64,000 nt of DNA from contig NC_058522.1 of assembly GCF_904849725.1 (NCBI RefSeq), positions 193,342,968 to 193,406,967 on the forward strand. The letters run 5' to 3'. This document shows, piece after piece, positions 11,672 to 21,654 of this stretch; positions within the stretch are counted from its first letter, which is position 1; each line of letters opens with the position of its first letter. The DNA is from Hordeum vulgare subsp. vulgare. Its lineage: Eukaryota > Streptophyta > Magnoliopsida > Poales > Poaceae. The translations under genes were made by a program, and so were the position numbers. The notes beneath the pieces are model-generated. The model was not told the DNA's origin. It worked only from the letters and a program-made list of their open reading frames with translations, and searched no databases.

Positions 11672-12303
11672 AGTGGGTTTGACTTCGACGTTTCCCAGGA
11701 ATCATTTTTCGACCAGCTCTAACCCAAAGCTCTCCAGCTCTTCATACAAGACGGGCAACCTTTCCATGACCATATCATTCAAGGTGCAAGCCTTTCAGCT
11801 CAAGGAATTGGCAACCACATTGGCCTTACCGGGGTGGTATTAAATGCTGAGGTCGTAGTCTCTAATCAATTCCAACCACCTTCACTGCCTCATATTCAAA
11901 TCCTTTTGAGTAAAAATATACTTCACACTCTTGTGGTTGGTGTATATTTCGCATCGCTTCTCCTGGAGCTAATGCCTCCATGTCTTCAAGGCATGAACTA
12001 CAACTGCCAACTCGAGATCATGAGTGGCGTACTTTTCTTCATGCAGCCACAGTTGCGGTGACAGATAAGCCACGACTCTGCCGTCTTGCATCAGAATGCC
12101 ACCGAGCCCGATTCTTGAGACATCACAGTATATCAGAAATTCCTTGTTGATATCTGGAGTGGCCAGTACCGGTGCGGTAGTCAATCTCTTCTTCACTTCC
12201 TGGAAGCTTTCTTAGCACTCCGGCGTCCATTCGAAATTTTGCCCTTCTTCGAGAGCTGAGTCATTGGTCACGCGATACGGGAGAACCCTTCCACGAACTT
12301 GCA
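11672..12303 (-). pseudogene. Gypsy B RNase H region
   Basis: The clearest piece is at 11969-12196 ([20 protein letters not shown] ... [18 protein letters not shown] ... [17 protein letters not shown]). This is the Ty3-type RNase H core that degrades the RNA strand during reverse transcription. The usual YCDAS reads YCDVS. Stops and frameshifts break the sequence between this piece and integrase, and a stop separates it from RT. Confidence 0.8.
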
Positions 12304-13146
12304 TTAGTATCCCGCGTGTCCAAGGAAGCTTCTAACTTCCTTCATATCGATTGGTGACTCCGAGTTGGTTATCGTAGTAATCTTGGTGGGATGGACTCCC
12401 AATCCATCTTCTATCATGGTATGACCCAAGAATCCAACTTCATGGAGCAAAAATTCGCATTTGCTAAACTTGGCATAAAGTTGGTGCTTTCGAAGATTTT
12501 CCAACACAAGTGTCAAGTGTTTCTCATGCTCTTCTTCAGATTTGGAGAAGATTAATATGTCATCGATGAAGACGACAACAAACTTATACAGGTATTCAGT
12601 GAAGACTTTGTTCATGAGGTACATGAAGTATGCTGGGGCATTGGTCAACCCAAACGGAATGACCATGCACTCATACAGACTGTACCTGGTCCCGAATGTC
12701 GTCTTAGGTATGTCCTCGGGATGAAACTTCAGTTGGTAGTACCTAGATCTGAGATCGATCTTGGAGAATACCTTGGCACCATTTAACTAGTAAAATAGGT
12801 CTTCAATCTTGGGGAGTGGATACTTGTTCTTTATCGTGACTCCTTTGAGGGAATGGTGATTCATGCAAATCCTGATAGTCCCATCCTTCTTGGACACGAA
12901 TAGGACAGGTGAGGTACTTGGACGAATGAATCCTTTCCACAGCTGCTCGGCCAAATGCTTCTTCAACTCTACCAGCTCCTCGGATCCCGTCCTATAGTGC
13001 TTCTTAACAATAGGCCTTAACTCGGCCATGAGCTCAGTGGTGAACTCGATGTCTCGGTGAGGAGGCATTCCAGGTAGTTCATCGTGAAAGACGCCTGGGT
13101 ATTCACATACTACTGGTACTCGGTCCAACTCTTTTTCTGAAGGCAA
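12304..13146 (-). pseudogene. Gypsy B reverse transcriptase
   Basis: One reading frame covers almost the whole [21 protein letters not shown], the [11 protein letters not shown] segment, [33 protein letters not shown] and the catalytic [19 protein letters not shown] at 12787-12789 and another stop after FLGHAGY are the breaks. The FIDD catalytic pair is intact. It lies downstream of the protease as in all Ty3/Gypsy elements. Damage is light compared with the integrase. Confidence 0.88.
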
Positions 13147-13609
13147 TTAACCTGAGGGACTTGAGTGGAGGTAGGCTCAAGGGCGTATTTGACTTTGACC
13201 CCTTGGTCACTTGTCATGTTAATAGCCCTCTTGGGCCAGTCCAGTATGCTTTGGTGTCTGGCCAACCAATCCATACCAAGGATCATATCCAAGCCTTTCG
13301 ACTTTAGGACGATGAGATCTACTACGAAGTCTATCCCATTAAAGCTGATCCCAACTCCTCTACATCCAAGGTTGGTCCTTAGCACTGCTACCGGGGTCTT
13401 TACTGCCATTTGCCCATTAAGGAGGGTAGGCTTCAAACCACTCTTTGCAGCAAACTTTTGGGTGACAAAAGAAGGCAAAGCACCACAATCAAACACTACG
13501 GTTTCTATGGTGGAGTTGACGAGGAACGTACCCAGAATGCAGTCCGGGTCTTCCCGGGCTTCCACAACGGAGATGTGATTGAGGCATCCCCTGTTGTGTA
13601 CTGCTGGTT
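13147..13609 (-). pseudogene. Gypsy B aspartic protease, cut by the sirevirus
   Basis: The frame reads ...ILGTFLVNSTIETVVFDCGALPSFV ... GLDMILGMDWLARH. This is the retropepsin-like domain that cleaves Gag-Pol. The active-site triad, usually DSG in this group, is DCG. The flap and the ILGMDWL motif are conserved. The sirevirus is inserted at 13615. Coding sequence resumes on its far side at 25762 with the end of gag, so gag and protease were once contiguous. Confidence 0.82.
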
Positions 13610-14344
13610 GTGGGTGAAAGGATCGATATGGTTGGCTACAGGTGGGGTGAATAGACAACGACCACTTTTTAATTAATCTTAACAAGTTAAGGTAAACACT
13701 ATACGGGTTCACAAATAATATGACAAAGAGGTGACCCCTATAGAAGCTATCAACAAGACCTATTAAGACAAGTAAGATATAGTCACAAGTAAAAGCAAAT
13801 ACAAAGTAAAGGTTAGAGATAACCACAAGTGGAACCGATGGAGACGAGGATGTGTTACCGAAGTTCCTTCTCTTTGACAGGAAGTACGTCTCCGTTGGAG
13901 CGGTGTGGAGGCACAATGCTCCCCAAAAAGCCACTAAGGCCACCGTATTCTCCTCACGCCCTCGCACGATGCAAGGTACCGTGATTCCACTATAGGTGCC
14001 CTTGAAGGCGGCGACCGAACCTTTACAAACAAGGTTGGGGAAACTCCACACAAAGCTTGGAGGCTCCCAACAAGACCACGAAGCTTCACCACAATGGAAT
14101 ATGGCTTCGAGGTGACCTCAACCGTCTAGGATGCTCAAACACCCAAGAGTAACAAGATCCGCAAGGGATAGGTGGGGGAATCAACTTTTCTCTTGGTGGA
14201 AGTGTGGATCTAGGCCTTCTCAACCAATCCCTAAAGAATCAACAAGTTTGATCGGCTAGGGAGAGAGATCGGGCACTTTTAAGCTTGTGGAGCAACAATG
14301 GAGCTTAGAGAGGTAAGAGATAAGGTTCCTCAGCTAGAAGAACA

Positions 14345-14354
14345 CTTTATATAG
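14345..14354 (-). promoter_or_regulatory. TATA box of the sirevirus 3' LTR
   Basis: The minus strand reads CTATATAAAG, directly downstream (in the sense direction) of the palindrome array. The same arrangement is at 24977-24986 in the other LTR. Confidence 0.6.
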
Positions 14355-14399
14355 TGGGGGGAAAATTCAGACCGTTTTCCCACTCTCTGCCCGAGGTCC

Positions 14400-14687
14400 A
14401 GCGGTACTACCGCTGGGAAGGAGCGGTACTACCGCTGCCTGGCAGTACTACCGCTGGGAGCAGCGGTACTACCGCTGGGGCTTCCAGCGGTACTACCGCT
14501 AGGTAGGTGGAACAGGGCACCTGGAGCGGTACTACCGCTAACCTAGGGCGGTACTACCGCTAGCCAGCGGTACCACCGCTGACGAGGGGCAGGACTACCG
14601 CCAGCCAGCGGTACTACCGCTGACCAAGGGCGGTACTACCGCTGGCAGTCCAGCGGTACTACCGCTGGGACCAGCGGTACTACCCCT
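14400..14687. repeat. Palindrome array in the sirevirus 3' LTR (about 13 copies)
   Basis: About 13 exact or variant copies of AGCGGTACTACCGCT are spaced by 5-30 bp of unlike sequence. The motif is a 7+1+7 palindrome, often extended to CCAGCGGTACTACCGCTGG. The array sits just upstream of the TATA box in the sense direction. Confidence 0.92.
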
Positions 14688-15010
14688 GGGGACCATTTTG
14701 CAGAGAAGCTAAGAACAAACCGGCGAGGGCCGCTCCAAAGATAAAGGAAAGGGAGAAAGAGAGGTGTGCGTGTGCAAAGATAGATTCCACCCAAACCTTT
14801 CCACTACGGATCCCCTCTTAATAGTACGGCTTTCCTATGACTCAAATAAAGAGAATCTAGGAGGGCGCCGTGCTTCCGTTCCAGAAGAGAGGAGTCGTGT
14901 CGTCTTGTGCCGTTGACGAGTGTTGCCTGAAACCTTGACACACACGATTAGTCCTGTACGGTACTGTCATCAATCACCAAAATTACTTAGGCATAAACTA
15001 TGCCTCAACA

Positions 15011-15024
15011 ATCTCCCCCTTTTT
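15011..15024 (-). other. Polypurine tract of the sirevirus
   Basis: The minus strand reads AAAAAGGGGGAGAT directly before the 3' LTR. Two further copies of the GGGGGAG core lie at 15250-15263 and 18131-18142. Confidence 0.85.
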
Positions 15025-15306
15025 GGTGGATTGATGACAATACCGGATTTGCATGGATAATAATATGAGAGTACAAAGATAGAGATATATGACATATGAC
15101 TCACAGCATATGGTGGAAATAAATCTAATCTCACATAAGAAAGATCATGTCTCACACAAGATAGCAAACGAAGCACACCAAGTTCAAAGCAAATCAAACA
15201 AGATAAAGCAAAGCAATGCAAAGTTCGAATGAAATCAAATCCCTAGACTCTCTCCCCCTTTGGCACAAGACACCAAAAAGGGGGCACACCTAATGCCACA
15301 GGTAGC

Positions 15307-16721
15307 TACTCCTCGTCTTCAGGATCACCAGACTCGTCGGGCCCCTCCTGGTCAGTCTCCTCCTCCTCTTGCGCCTCATCACCCGACCACTGGTACCCCT
15401 GAGCCTGCATCCAAGTGGCCTCAGGCGTGATGTCATCCTCTGAGCCACTGGAGATGTCCACATCCAAGGTCCTGAGAACACGCTTATGCCTCTGGCGGCT
15501 CTGCTTCTAAGCCACGTGTGTCTGATACTGACCCTTGGCCTGCATACAGAAGAGAGTCTTCATCTTGTCCTGCAACTTGATAGCCCAAGATGGCATGGCA
15601 GACGAGCGGGACTGAGAGGCAGGTCCTCTACCAGCAGTTGTCTCTGTATCAGTATCCATGTGCTGAGAAGATGAGGATGGGTTGGCCCACCTGTCCTTGA
15701 CGCGTAACTTGATTGGGTCGTGCACAATGTAGTCAGACTGTGCGTAGAGCACCTCATCTGGAAACGCCTGTTGCCACTTATGGCAGATGTATGCAAACAG
15801 GTAAGGCCCGTAGATAGGGACCTTACGGTTGATGATGCAGTTCCATAGTTCTGTGAACATCACATCTGCAATATCCAGTTGAGCAGACTCCGCAGACATA
15901 GCCTCCTCACACAGTAACAACATTTCAGCCAAGGAGCCATGGACCTCATCGAAGTTACCACTCCGAGGGAAGAGGGTGTTCCGAATGATGCGGTGCATGA
16001 TGTCCAGGTGCTTGGGAAGCACCCCCTTCCTCAGATATAGTGTCTGCAGTCTGTCCTTTGCGAGGCCCTTATCAGAGGGGACTGGAGCGTGAGGACGCAG
16101 CCCAAGAGGGGTGTCAGCACCCTGAAAATCAACGTGCAGGAACTGCATGAACTCTGTCCAGGAACCAGTCATCTTCTTTGACCCAGTCATCCATATCATG
16201 GAGCGCTGTTCATCATGGGAGAAGTGAACAGTGACATAGAACTGAGCAACTGCCGTAGGATCAAAATCCGTCCTGAAGGTGATGATGTTTTTGAGGCCCA
16301 TCTTGTCAATCAAAGCAAGAGCATCACCAAAGTACTCTGTGTGCCGTTGAAGGTGTGCCAGATCAATCCACTGGACAGAGACATAGTTCTTCTTGAAGTT
16401 TGCAATGACATCTCGATATATCCGGCAATGGTCCTTAACCCAGACATTTTCAACACCATCGATCTTCTCCCTCTCCTGGAGATAGTGGTTCTTGGTGCGA
16501 AATTGCAGAAAGTCCTTGGGAGACATTGTGCGGATATTCACCCTCTTGTCCTTATGAGCGACCTTCTTGAAGGACTTCTTCTTAGGGGGGAGACAAGACG
16601 TGGCAGACCCCTCGGGCGCCTCTGTGTTGCGAAACTGTTTGGATGCCGTGTCCCGTGGGGGGTTCGAACGGCGAGTAGAGCCACGTGTGACACAGACCAC
16701 AAAGCGAAAAAGAGGCGACAA
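15307..16721 (-). pseudogene. Sirevirus third ORF (function unknown), one in-frame stop
   Basis: An open frame of 404 codons runs from ATG at 16721 to TAG at 15507-15509. The same frame continues for another 66 codons with a strongly acidic tail (EEEETDQEGPDESGDPEDEE) to a second stop near 15307, so the TAG is probably a recent nonsense change. The N-terminus is basic and Ser/Pro-rich. The middle has no transmembrane segment that I can see and no motif I recognise. Sireviruses of several plants carry an extra ORF after pol, called envelope-like in some; this protein shows no obvious envelope features. It is separated from pol by about 1.5 kb with palindrome arrays, so it would need a separate or spliced mRNA. 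Confidence 0.72.
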
Positions 16722-16807
16722 GAAAAGTCAAGGCAATGGATCTTGAAAGAGCAAAAAACGAAAACATGCATTGCTAAGCAAAAGAGAAATACAACGTGAA
16801 TGCTTCT

Positions 16808-16974
16808 GGCGGTAGTACCGCCACCCTGGCCGTAGTACCGCTGGGGCCTAGCGGTAGTACCGCCAGCCCTGGCGGTAGTACCGCTGGGGGTCATAGCGGT
16901 AGTACCGCTACCCCTGGCGGTAGTACCGCTGGGACCTAGCGGTAGTACCGCTACCCCCTGGCGGTAGTACCGCT
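16808..16974. repeat. Internal palindrome array 1 (8 copies)
   Basis: Eight copies or near copies of GGCGGTAGTACCGCT/AGCGGTAGTACCGCT are separated by short C/G-rich spacers. The centre base is G on the plus strand, the reverse of the LTR arrays (C). It lies just upstream of ORF3 in the sense direction. Confidence 0.92.
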
Positions 16975-17538
16975 GGGGGTTTGACTTTCAGATCTACACA
17001 TATAAAACTCGTTTTCGAGGGCATGGACTGAATATGAACATTAAGGCGTACACCCCAGCCCTAATGACAAGAGGAACACATAGTAATACGAGGTACAAAC
17101 ATGCCTAGGCAAGAGAGAGCACGTTTCAGATCTAATCCAAAAGTTCAAATATTCGATCTAAGACGGTGAAATCCTAAACCATGGCAGCATTCATACCAAC
17201 AACCATTGGACCTATACTCCCCTCAAAAATTTCCTTCATGCCATCCAATAACTAACCATAGGATCAACAAGATGAATCCAATCCCCAATGCTCCTAACCC
17301 TAGAACACGAAGAACAACCAAATAGAAGAAGGGAGGAGCTTTTGTTACCGGGATTCATGGCTTTGGAGGAGGAAGAAGAAGTGAAGCAGCCTTTCCACAC
17401 CAACGGGGAGAAAGAGCTCCACGAAGTGAGATCCAATCGTGGGGTTTTTCGGGGTAGGGGAGGGAGGAGCCGCGAGGAAGAAGAAACAGATTGAAAATCG
17501 GGCTCCCCCTCCCTTTATATAGCCCAAGGGGTAAGGAC

Positions 17539-17818
17539 AGCGGTAGTACCGCTGGGGTGCAGCGGTAGTACCGCTGACCTGGCGGTAGTACCGCTGGAGT
17601 GCAGCGGTAGTACCGCTCCCCCTGGCGGTAGTACCGCTCCCCCTCGAAACCCTAGAAATATTCCAGCCGGCCGAGTTAGATTTTGAGCTCTGGCGGTAGT
17701 ACCGCTACCACTGGCGGTAGTACCGCTGGGGTCCTGGCGGTAGTACCGCTGGGGGTCCTCGCGGTAGTACCGCTACCCCTGGCGGTAGTACCGCTGGGGT
17801 CCTGGTGTAGTACCGCTG
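17539..17818. repeat. Internal palindrome arrays 2 and 3 (11 copies)
   Basis: Five copies lie at 17539-17638 and six at 17692-17818, of the same AGCGGTAGTACCGCT palindrome. They lie between pol and ORF3, around a minus-strand TATA-like CTATATAAAGG near 17515-17522. Confidence 0.92.
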
Positions 17819-18130
17819 CAAATGTCGCAGCGCGGCTTTAAGAAAAGAGAGGGACTTGGGCATAAGACAAGTGAGTAAGAAGGGATGACTTCCAAGAAAA
17901 TGTACTGACTTGTCATTGTATATCCTCTCCTTTATACGCACGAGAGGATGGAGGGGCGGTGGCCGTGGCCACCTATGTTTGAGATAATGGTATGACACCG
18001 CGAAGAATTATCCTTGGGTTCATGGCCAATGCTCGTCTTTGAAGCACAAGTACCATTTGACAATGGCTAAAGTGAAAGACTAGATTGATTTACGCATAAT
18101 AGGGGGAGGGAGAGTTTATTGAGAGAACAA

Positions 18131-18142
18131 CACTCCCCCTAT
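18131..18142 (-). other. Internal polypurine-tract-like motif after pol
   Basis: The minus strand reads ATAGGGGGAGTG shortly after the pol stop codon. It resembles the true tract at 15011 and the copy at 15250. Extra tracts are described for sireviruses; whether this one primes DNA synthesis cannot be seen. Confidence 0.45.
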
Positions 18143-18200
18143 GTCCATGCCTACATCTAGACCAAGATGGAATGTGAAGTGAGGTGCAATATGCCTAGTT

Positions 18201-21200
18201 TCAATCCACATTACTTGAATCAATGATATTTAGCTCATGCCTTAACTCCCGGAACCTTGCTTCATCAAGTGGCTTGGTGAAAATATCTGCAAGTTGCTCT
18301 TCAGTGTGAATGAAGTGAACCACAATATCACCTAGCTTGATATGTTCACGGATGAAGTGATGACGAATGTCAATATGTTTGGTTTTGCTATGTTGCACTG
18401 GGTTGAGGGAAATCTTGATGGCGCTTTGATTGTCACATAGAAGAGGCACTTTGTCACAAGTGACACCATAATCCTTTAAAGTTTGCCTCATCCATAGCAA
18501 TTGTGCACAACAACTTGCAGCCGCCACATACTCAGCTTCGGTGGATGATAAGGAGACACAGTTCTGCTTCTTTGAAGACCAACTTACCAAAGAGCGACCA
18601 AGGAATTGGCACCCTCCAGATGTTGACTTCCTCTCCACACAATCTCCAGCCCAATCTGAGTCAGAATAGCCAACTAGATTGAAGTTTGCTCCTTTGGGAT
18701 ACCAGAGGCCAAAGTTTGGGGTATGAGCCAAATATCGAAAGATTCGTTTGACAGCCATGTAATGACTTTCTTTTGGTGCGGATTGAAACCGTGCACATAT
18801 CACTACACTCAACATAATATCCGGCCTAGATGCACAAAGGTAAAGGAGGAATCCAATCATGGAGCGGTATACCTTTTGATCCACTGCTTTACCATTGGGA
18901 TCACTGTCAAGCTTGCATCTGGTTGGCATGGGAAACTTGACCGGTTTGACATCTTCGAGCTCGAACCGTTTGAGCATGTCTTGAGTGTACTTGGCTTGTT
19001 TGATGAATGTCCCTTCTAGACCTTGTTTAATCTCGAATCCGAGGAAAAACTTCAACTCTCCCATCATGGACATCTCAAACTTCTCAGTCATTAGCGCAGC
19101 AAATTCTTCATTGAATGAAATGTTAGGAGAGCCAAAGATAATATCATCAACATATAGTTGGCATATGAACAAATCCCCTTTAACCCTCTTAGTAAAAAGA
19201 GTGGGATCAATCTTCCCAATTTCAAACCCACGATCTTGTAACAACTCAGTAAGGTACTCATACCATGCACGTGGGGCTTGTTTAAGACCATAGAGTGCCT
19301 TATTGAGTTTGTACACATGATTGGGGAGCTTGGGATGTTCGAATCCCGGGGGTTGTTTGACATATACCAACTCATTTAAAGGACCATTAAGAAATGCACT
19401 TTTCACATCCATTTGTTGTAGTTTGAAGTTATGATGAGAAGCAAAAGCAAGTAGCATGCGAATAGATTCTAGACGAGCAACGGGGGCAAAGGTTTCACCG
19501 TAGTCGATACCCTCGACTTGGGAGTAGCCTTGAGCCACCAATCTTGCCTTGTTTCGAATCACAATTCCATTTGTATCTTGCTTGTTCTTAAATATCCATT
19601 TGGTCCCAATGACATTATGTTCCTTCGTTGGTCGTGGCACTAAATCCCATACTTGGTTGCGCTCGAAGTTGTTAAGTTCTTCGTGCATGGCCATAAGCCA
19701 ATCCTCATCATCGAGCGCTTCCTGCACCTGTTGAGGTTCACAATACGAGACAAACGCGTGATGCTCACAATAATTCCAAAGCTGTTGACGAGTAGATACT
19801 CCCCTTTTTAAACTGCCAAGAACATTCTTCATAAGATGTGATTTGACTCTCAGCTTGTTCGCATTCTTGGCTGCTCGACGCTCCAAGAGTTCTTCATTAG
19901 ATAATGGAGGTGCGTCGCCTTGTTTTGCTTGTTTGTTCTTGCGTCTTGAGCCGGTTGTTGGAGCTCCAGACGGGAATTGTGAGGCAGTTTCCTGATCATC
20001 TTGTCCTTCGACTTGAGCAAGATAACTGGTTTGATCTTGTATTAGTGGTTGCTCTTGATCTTGATCTCGTGTTGGTTCAAGGTCTTGGGGTGGTGCTTGA
20101 GTGGGCATATCACCATTGTTAGGCAATTGATCTTGACCGAGAGCTTGATCAACTTGTTGAGAGTCTTCTCTTTGTTCGTCGGAAGCGTGTGGGGCTTGTG
20201 GGGGTGATGGCTCCACTCGAGTAGAGCATTGTCCTTCTCCTTCGGCCACAAGGGGTTCCTCAATGGGGAGTATTTGACCAATCCCCATTCTTATTATGGC
20301 TTCGGGAGGAATTTCATCACCTATATCACAAAGACCACTTTGCTCCACTTGGGAGCCATTATTTTCGTCAAACTCCACGTTACACGTCTCCTCAATTAGT
20401 CCGGTGGACTTGTTGAGGACACGGTAAGCATGAGAGTTTGTAGCATAACCAACAAAGATACCCTCATGTGCTCTAGAATCAAATTTAGCTAACCGAGCTC
20501 CCTTTTTAAGAATGAAACACTTACAACCGAATACCTGGAAGTACTTGAGGTTGGGTTTGTTTCCAGTTAGAATCTCATATGGAGTCTTGTTCAAGCCTTT
20601 GCGGATGTAGAGCCGATTGGACGCATGACATGCTGTGTTGATGGCCTCTGCCCAGAAGTTGTATGGAGATTTGAATTCTGCCATCATTGTTCTTGCAGCG
20701 TCTATCAAGGTCCGGTTCTTCCTTTCTGCCACGCCGTTTTGCTGAGGGGTATATGGTGCAGAATATTGGTGCTTTATTCCCTCATCACCTAGAAACTCAT
20801 CTAGGGTATAGTTCTTGAACTCGGTGCCGTTGTCACTCCTAATCATCAAGATCTTTGCTTCATGTTGACGTTGCGCTTCATTGGCAAAGTTGATGACCGT
20901 TTGTTGAGTTTCACTCTTCCTTTTGAAGAAATATACCCAGGTATATCTTGAGTAATCGTCAACAATGACTAAGCAATACATTCTGCCTCCAAGACTATCA
21001 AAAGTTGGAGGACCAAACAGATCCATGTGAAGAAGTTCCAATGGCCTTTTAGTGTAGATAAGAGTTATTGGACGATGAGCAGTTTCATGAATCTTTCCTT
21101 CAATGCAAGCACTGCAAACACGATCTTTAGCAAAGCTCACATTTGTTAGTCCACGAACATGGTCCCCTGTCAGAAGACTTTGCAAAGACCTCATATTGAC

Positions 21201-21650
21201 ATGAGCTAAACGGCGATGCCAAAGCCAGCCCACGTCAACTTTAGCCATTTGACATGTCGCAGTCTTAGTGGGTCGCTTTGAAAAGTTTACCACATAGAGA
21301 CCATTTTCGACATGTCCAACATAGGCTACTTTAAGAGTCTTGCTCCTTAGGAGGACCACAGTGTCAATATTAAAGAATGTGGAAAAACCCATGATTGCAA
21401 GTTGACGAACGGAAAGTAAATTGTAGGCAAGAGACTCAACAAGCATGACCTTCTCAATAGACAAATCTTGAGAGACGACCACCTTACCAAATCCCAATAC
21501 CTTTGACGAGGATGCATCAGCGAATTGGACATGGGTGGGCATAGATGGAGAAGGATGCACATCCACCACTAAGTCCTTGCTTCCGGTCATATGATTTGTT
21601 GCTCCACTATCGAGCAACCATGACACCCCACCGGAAGCAAACTCCTGCAA
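18201..21650 (-). CDS. pol: Sirevirus Pol polyprotein, intact (1149 aa)
   Basis: A single uninterrupted frame covers the Copia pol. The protease has [11 protein letters not shown] with the active Asp at about residue 14. Integrase has the HHCC zinc finger (HRRLAH ... CSACIEGK, 145-185) and catalytic D210, D273 and E309 (DD35E). A Pro/Gln/Asp-rich linker (about 470-580) precedes RT with [23 protein letters not shown] and the catalytic YVDD at 833-836. RNase H has [15 protein letters not shown] and CDN, and the protein ends in ADIFTKPL and a short tail. Every catalytic residue I can check is present. The listed ATG is only the first Met. The same frame is open upstream past the gag stop, and pol is +1 relative to gag, so synthesis as Gag-Pol would need a frameshift or separate initiation. 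Confidence 0.95.
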   Translation of the reverse strand: MQEFASGGVSWLLDSGATNHMTGSKDLVVDVHPSPSMPTHVQFADASSSKVLGFGKVVVSQDLSIEKVMLVESLAYNLLSVRQLAIMGFSTFFNIDTVVLLRSKTLKVAYVGHVENGLYVVNFSKRPTKTATCQMAKVDVGWLWHRRLAHVNMRSLQSLLTGDHVRGLTNVSFAKDRVCSACIEGKIHETAHRPITLIYTKRPLELLHMDLFGPPTFDSLGGRMYCLVIVDDYSRYTWVYFFKRKSETQQTVINFANEAQRQHEAKILMIRSDNGTEFKNYTLDEFLGDEGIKHQYSAPYTPQQNGVAERKNRTLIDAARTMMAEFKSPYNFWAEAINTACHASNRLYIRKGLNKTPYEILTGNKPNLKYFQVFGCKCFILKKGARLAKFDSRAHEGIFVGYATNSHAYRVLNKSTGLIEETCNVEFDENNGSQVEQSGLCDIGDEIPPEAIIRMGIGQILPIEEPLVAEGEGQCSTRVEPSPPQAPHASDEQREDSQQVDQALGQDQLPNNGDMPTQAPPQDLEPTRDQDQEQPLIQDQTSYLAQVEGQDDQETASQFPSGAPTTGSRRKNKQAKQGDAPPLSNEELLERRAAKNANKLRVKSHLMKNVLGSLKRGVSTRQQLWNYCEHHAFVSYCEPQQVQEALDDEDWLMAMHEELNNFERNQVWDLVPRPTKEHNVIGTKWIFKNKQDTNGIVIRNKARLVAQGYSQVEGIDYGETFAPVARLESIRMLLAFASHHNFKLQQMDVKSAFLNGPLNELVYVKQPPGFEHPKLPNHVYKLNKALYGLKQAPRAWYEYLTELLQDRGFEIGKIDPTLFTKRVKGDLFICQLYVDDIIFGSPNISFNEEFAALMTEKFEMSMMGELKFFLGFEIKQGLEGTFIKQAKYTQDMLKRFELEDVKPVKFPMPTRCKLDSDPNGKAVDQKVYRSMIGFLLYLCASRPDIMLSVVICARFQSAPKESHYMAVKRIFRYLAHTPNFGLWYPKGANFNLVGYSDSDWAGDCVERKSTSGGCQFLGRSLVSWSSKKQNCVSLSSTEAEYVAAASCCAQLLWMRQTLKDYGVTCDKVPLLCDNQSAIKISLNPVQHSKTKHIDIRHHFIREHIKLGDIVVHFIHTEEQLADIFTKPLDEARFRELRHELNIIDSSNVD

Positions 21651-21654
21651 TAGA

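Larger units (their letters stand above)
13615..15010 (-). repeat. 3' LTR of the sirevirus (1396 bp)
   Basis: The plus strand starts TGAAAGGATCGATATGG and ends CTATGCCTCAACA. It is nearly identical to 24247-25756 but about 115 bp shorter within the palindrome array. Confidence 0.95.

Noticed and set aside
11208..12061. Plus-strand ORFs across 11208-12061 and 13165-13676
   Set aside because: Antisense shadows of the Gypsy B integrase, RNase H and protease.
13110..14051. 313-codon minus-strand ORF seeming to fuse a new N-terminus to the Gypsy B protease
   Set aside because: Its first half is sirevirus LTR sequence, also present at 24174-24683. The frame crosses the insertion junction at 13615 by chance.
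16808..17818. CRISPR-like appearance of repeated palindromes with spacers
   Set aside because: Spacers are short (about 4-20 bp) and irregular, repeats vary, no cas-like genes exist, and the arrays belong to a plant retrotransposon and recur in its LTRs.
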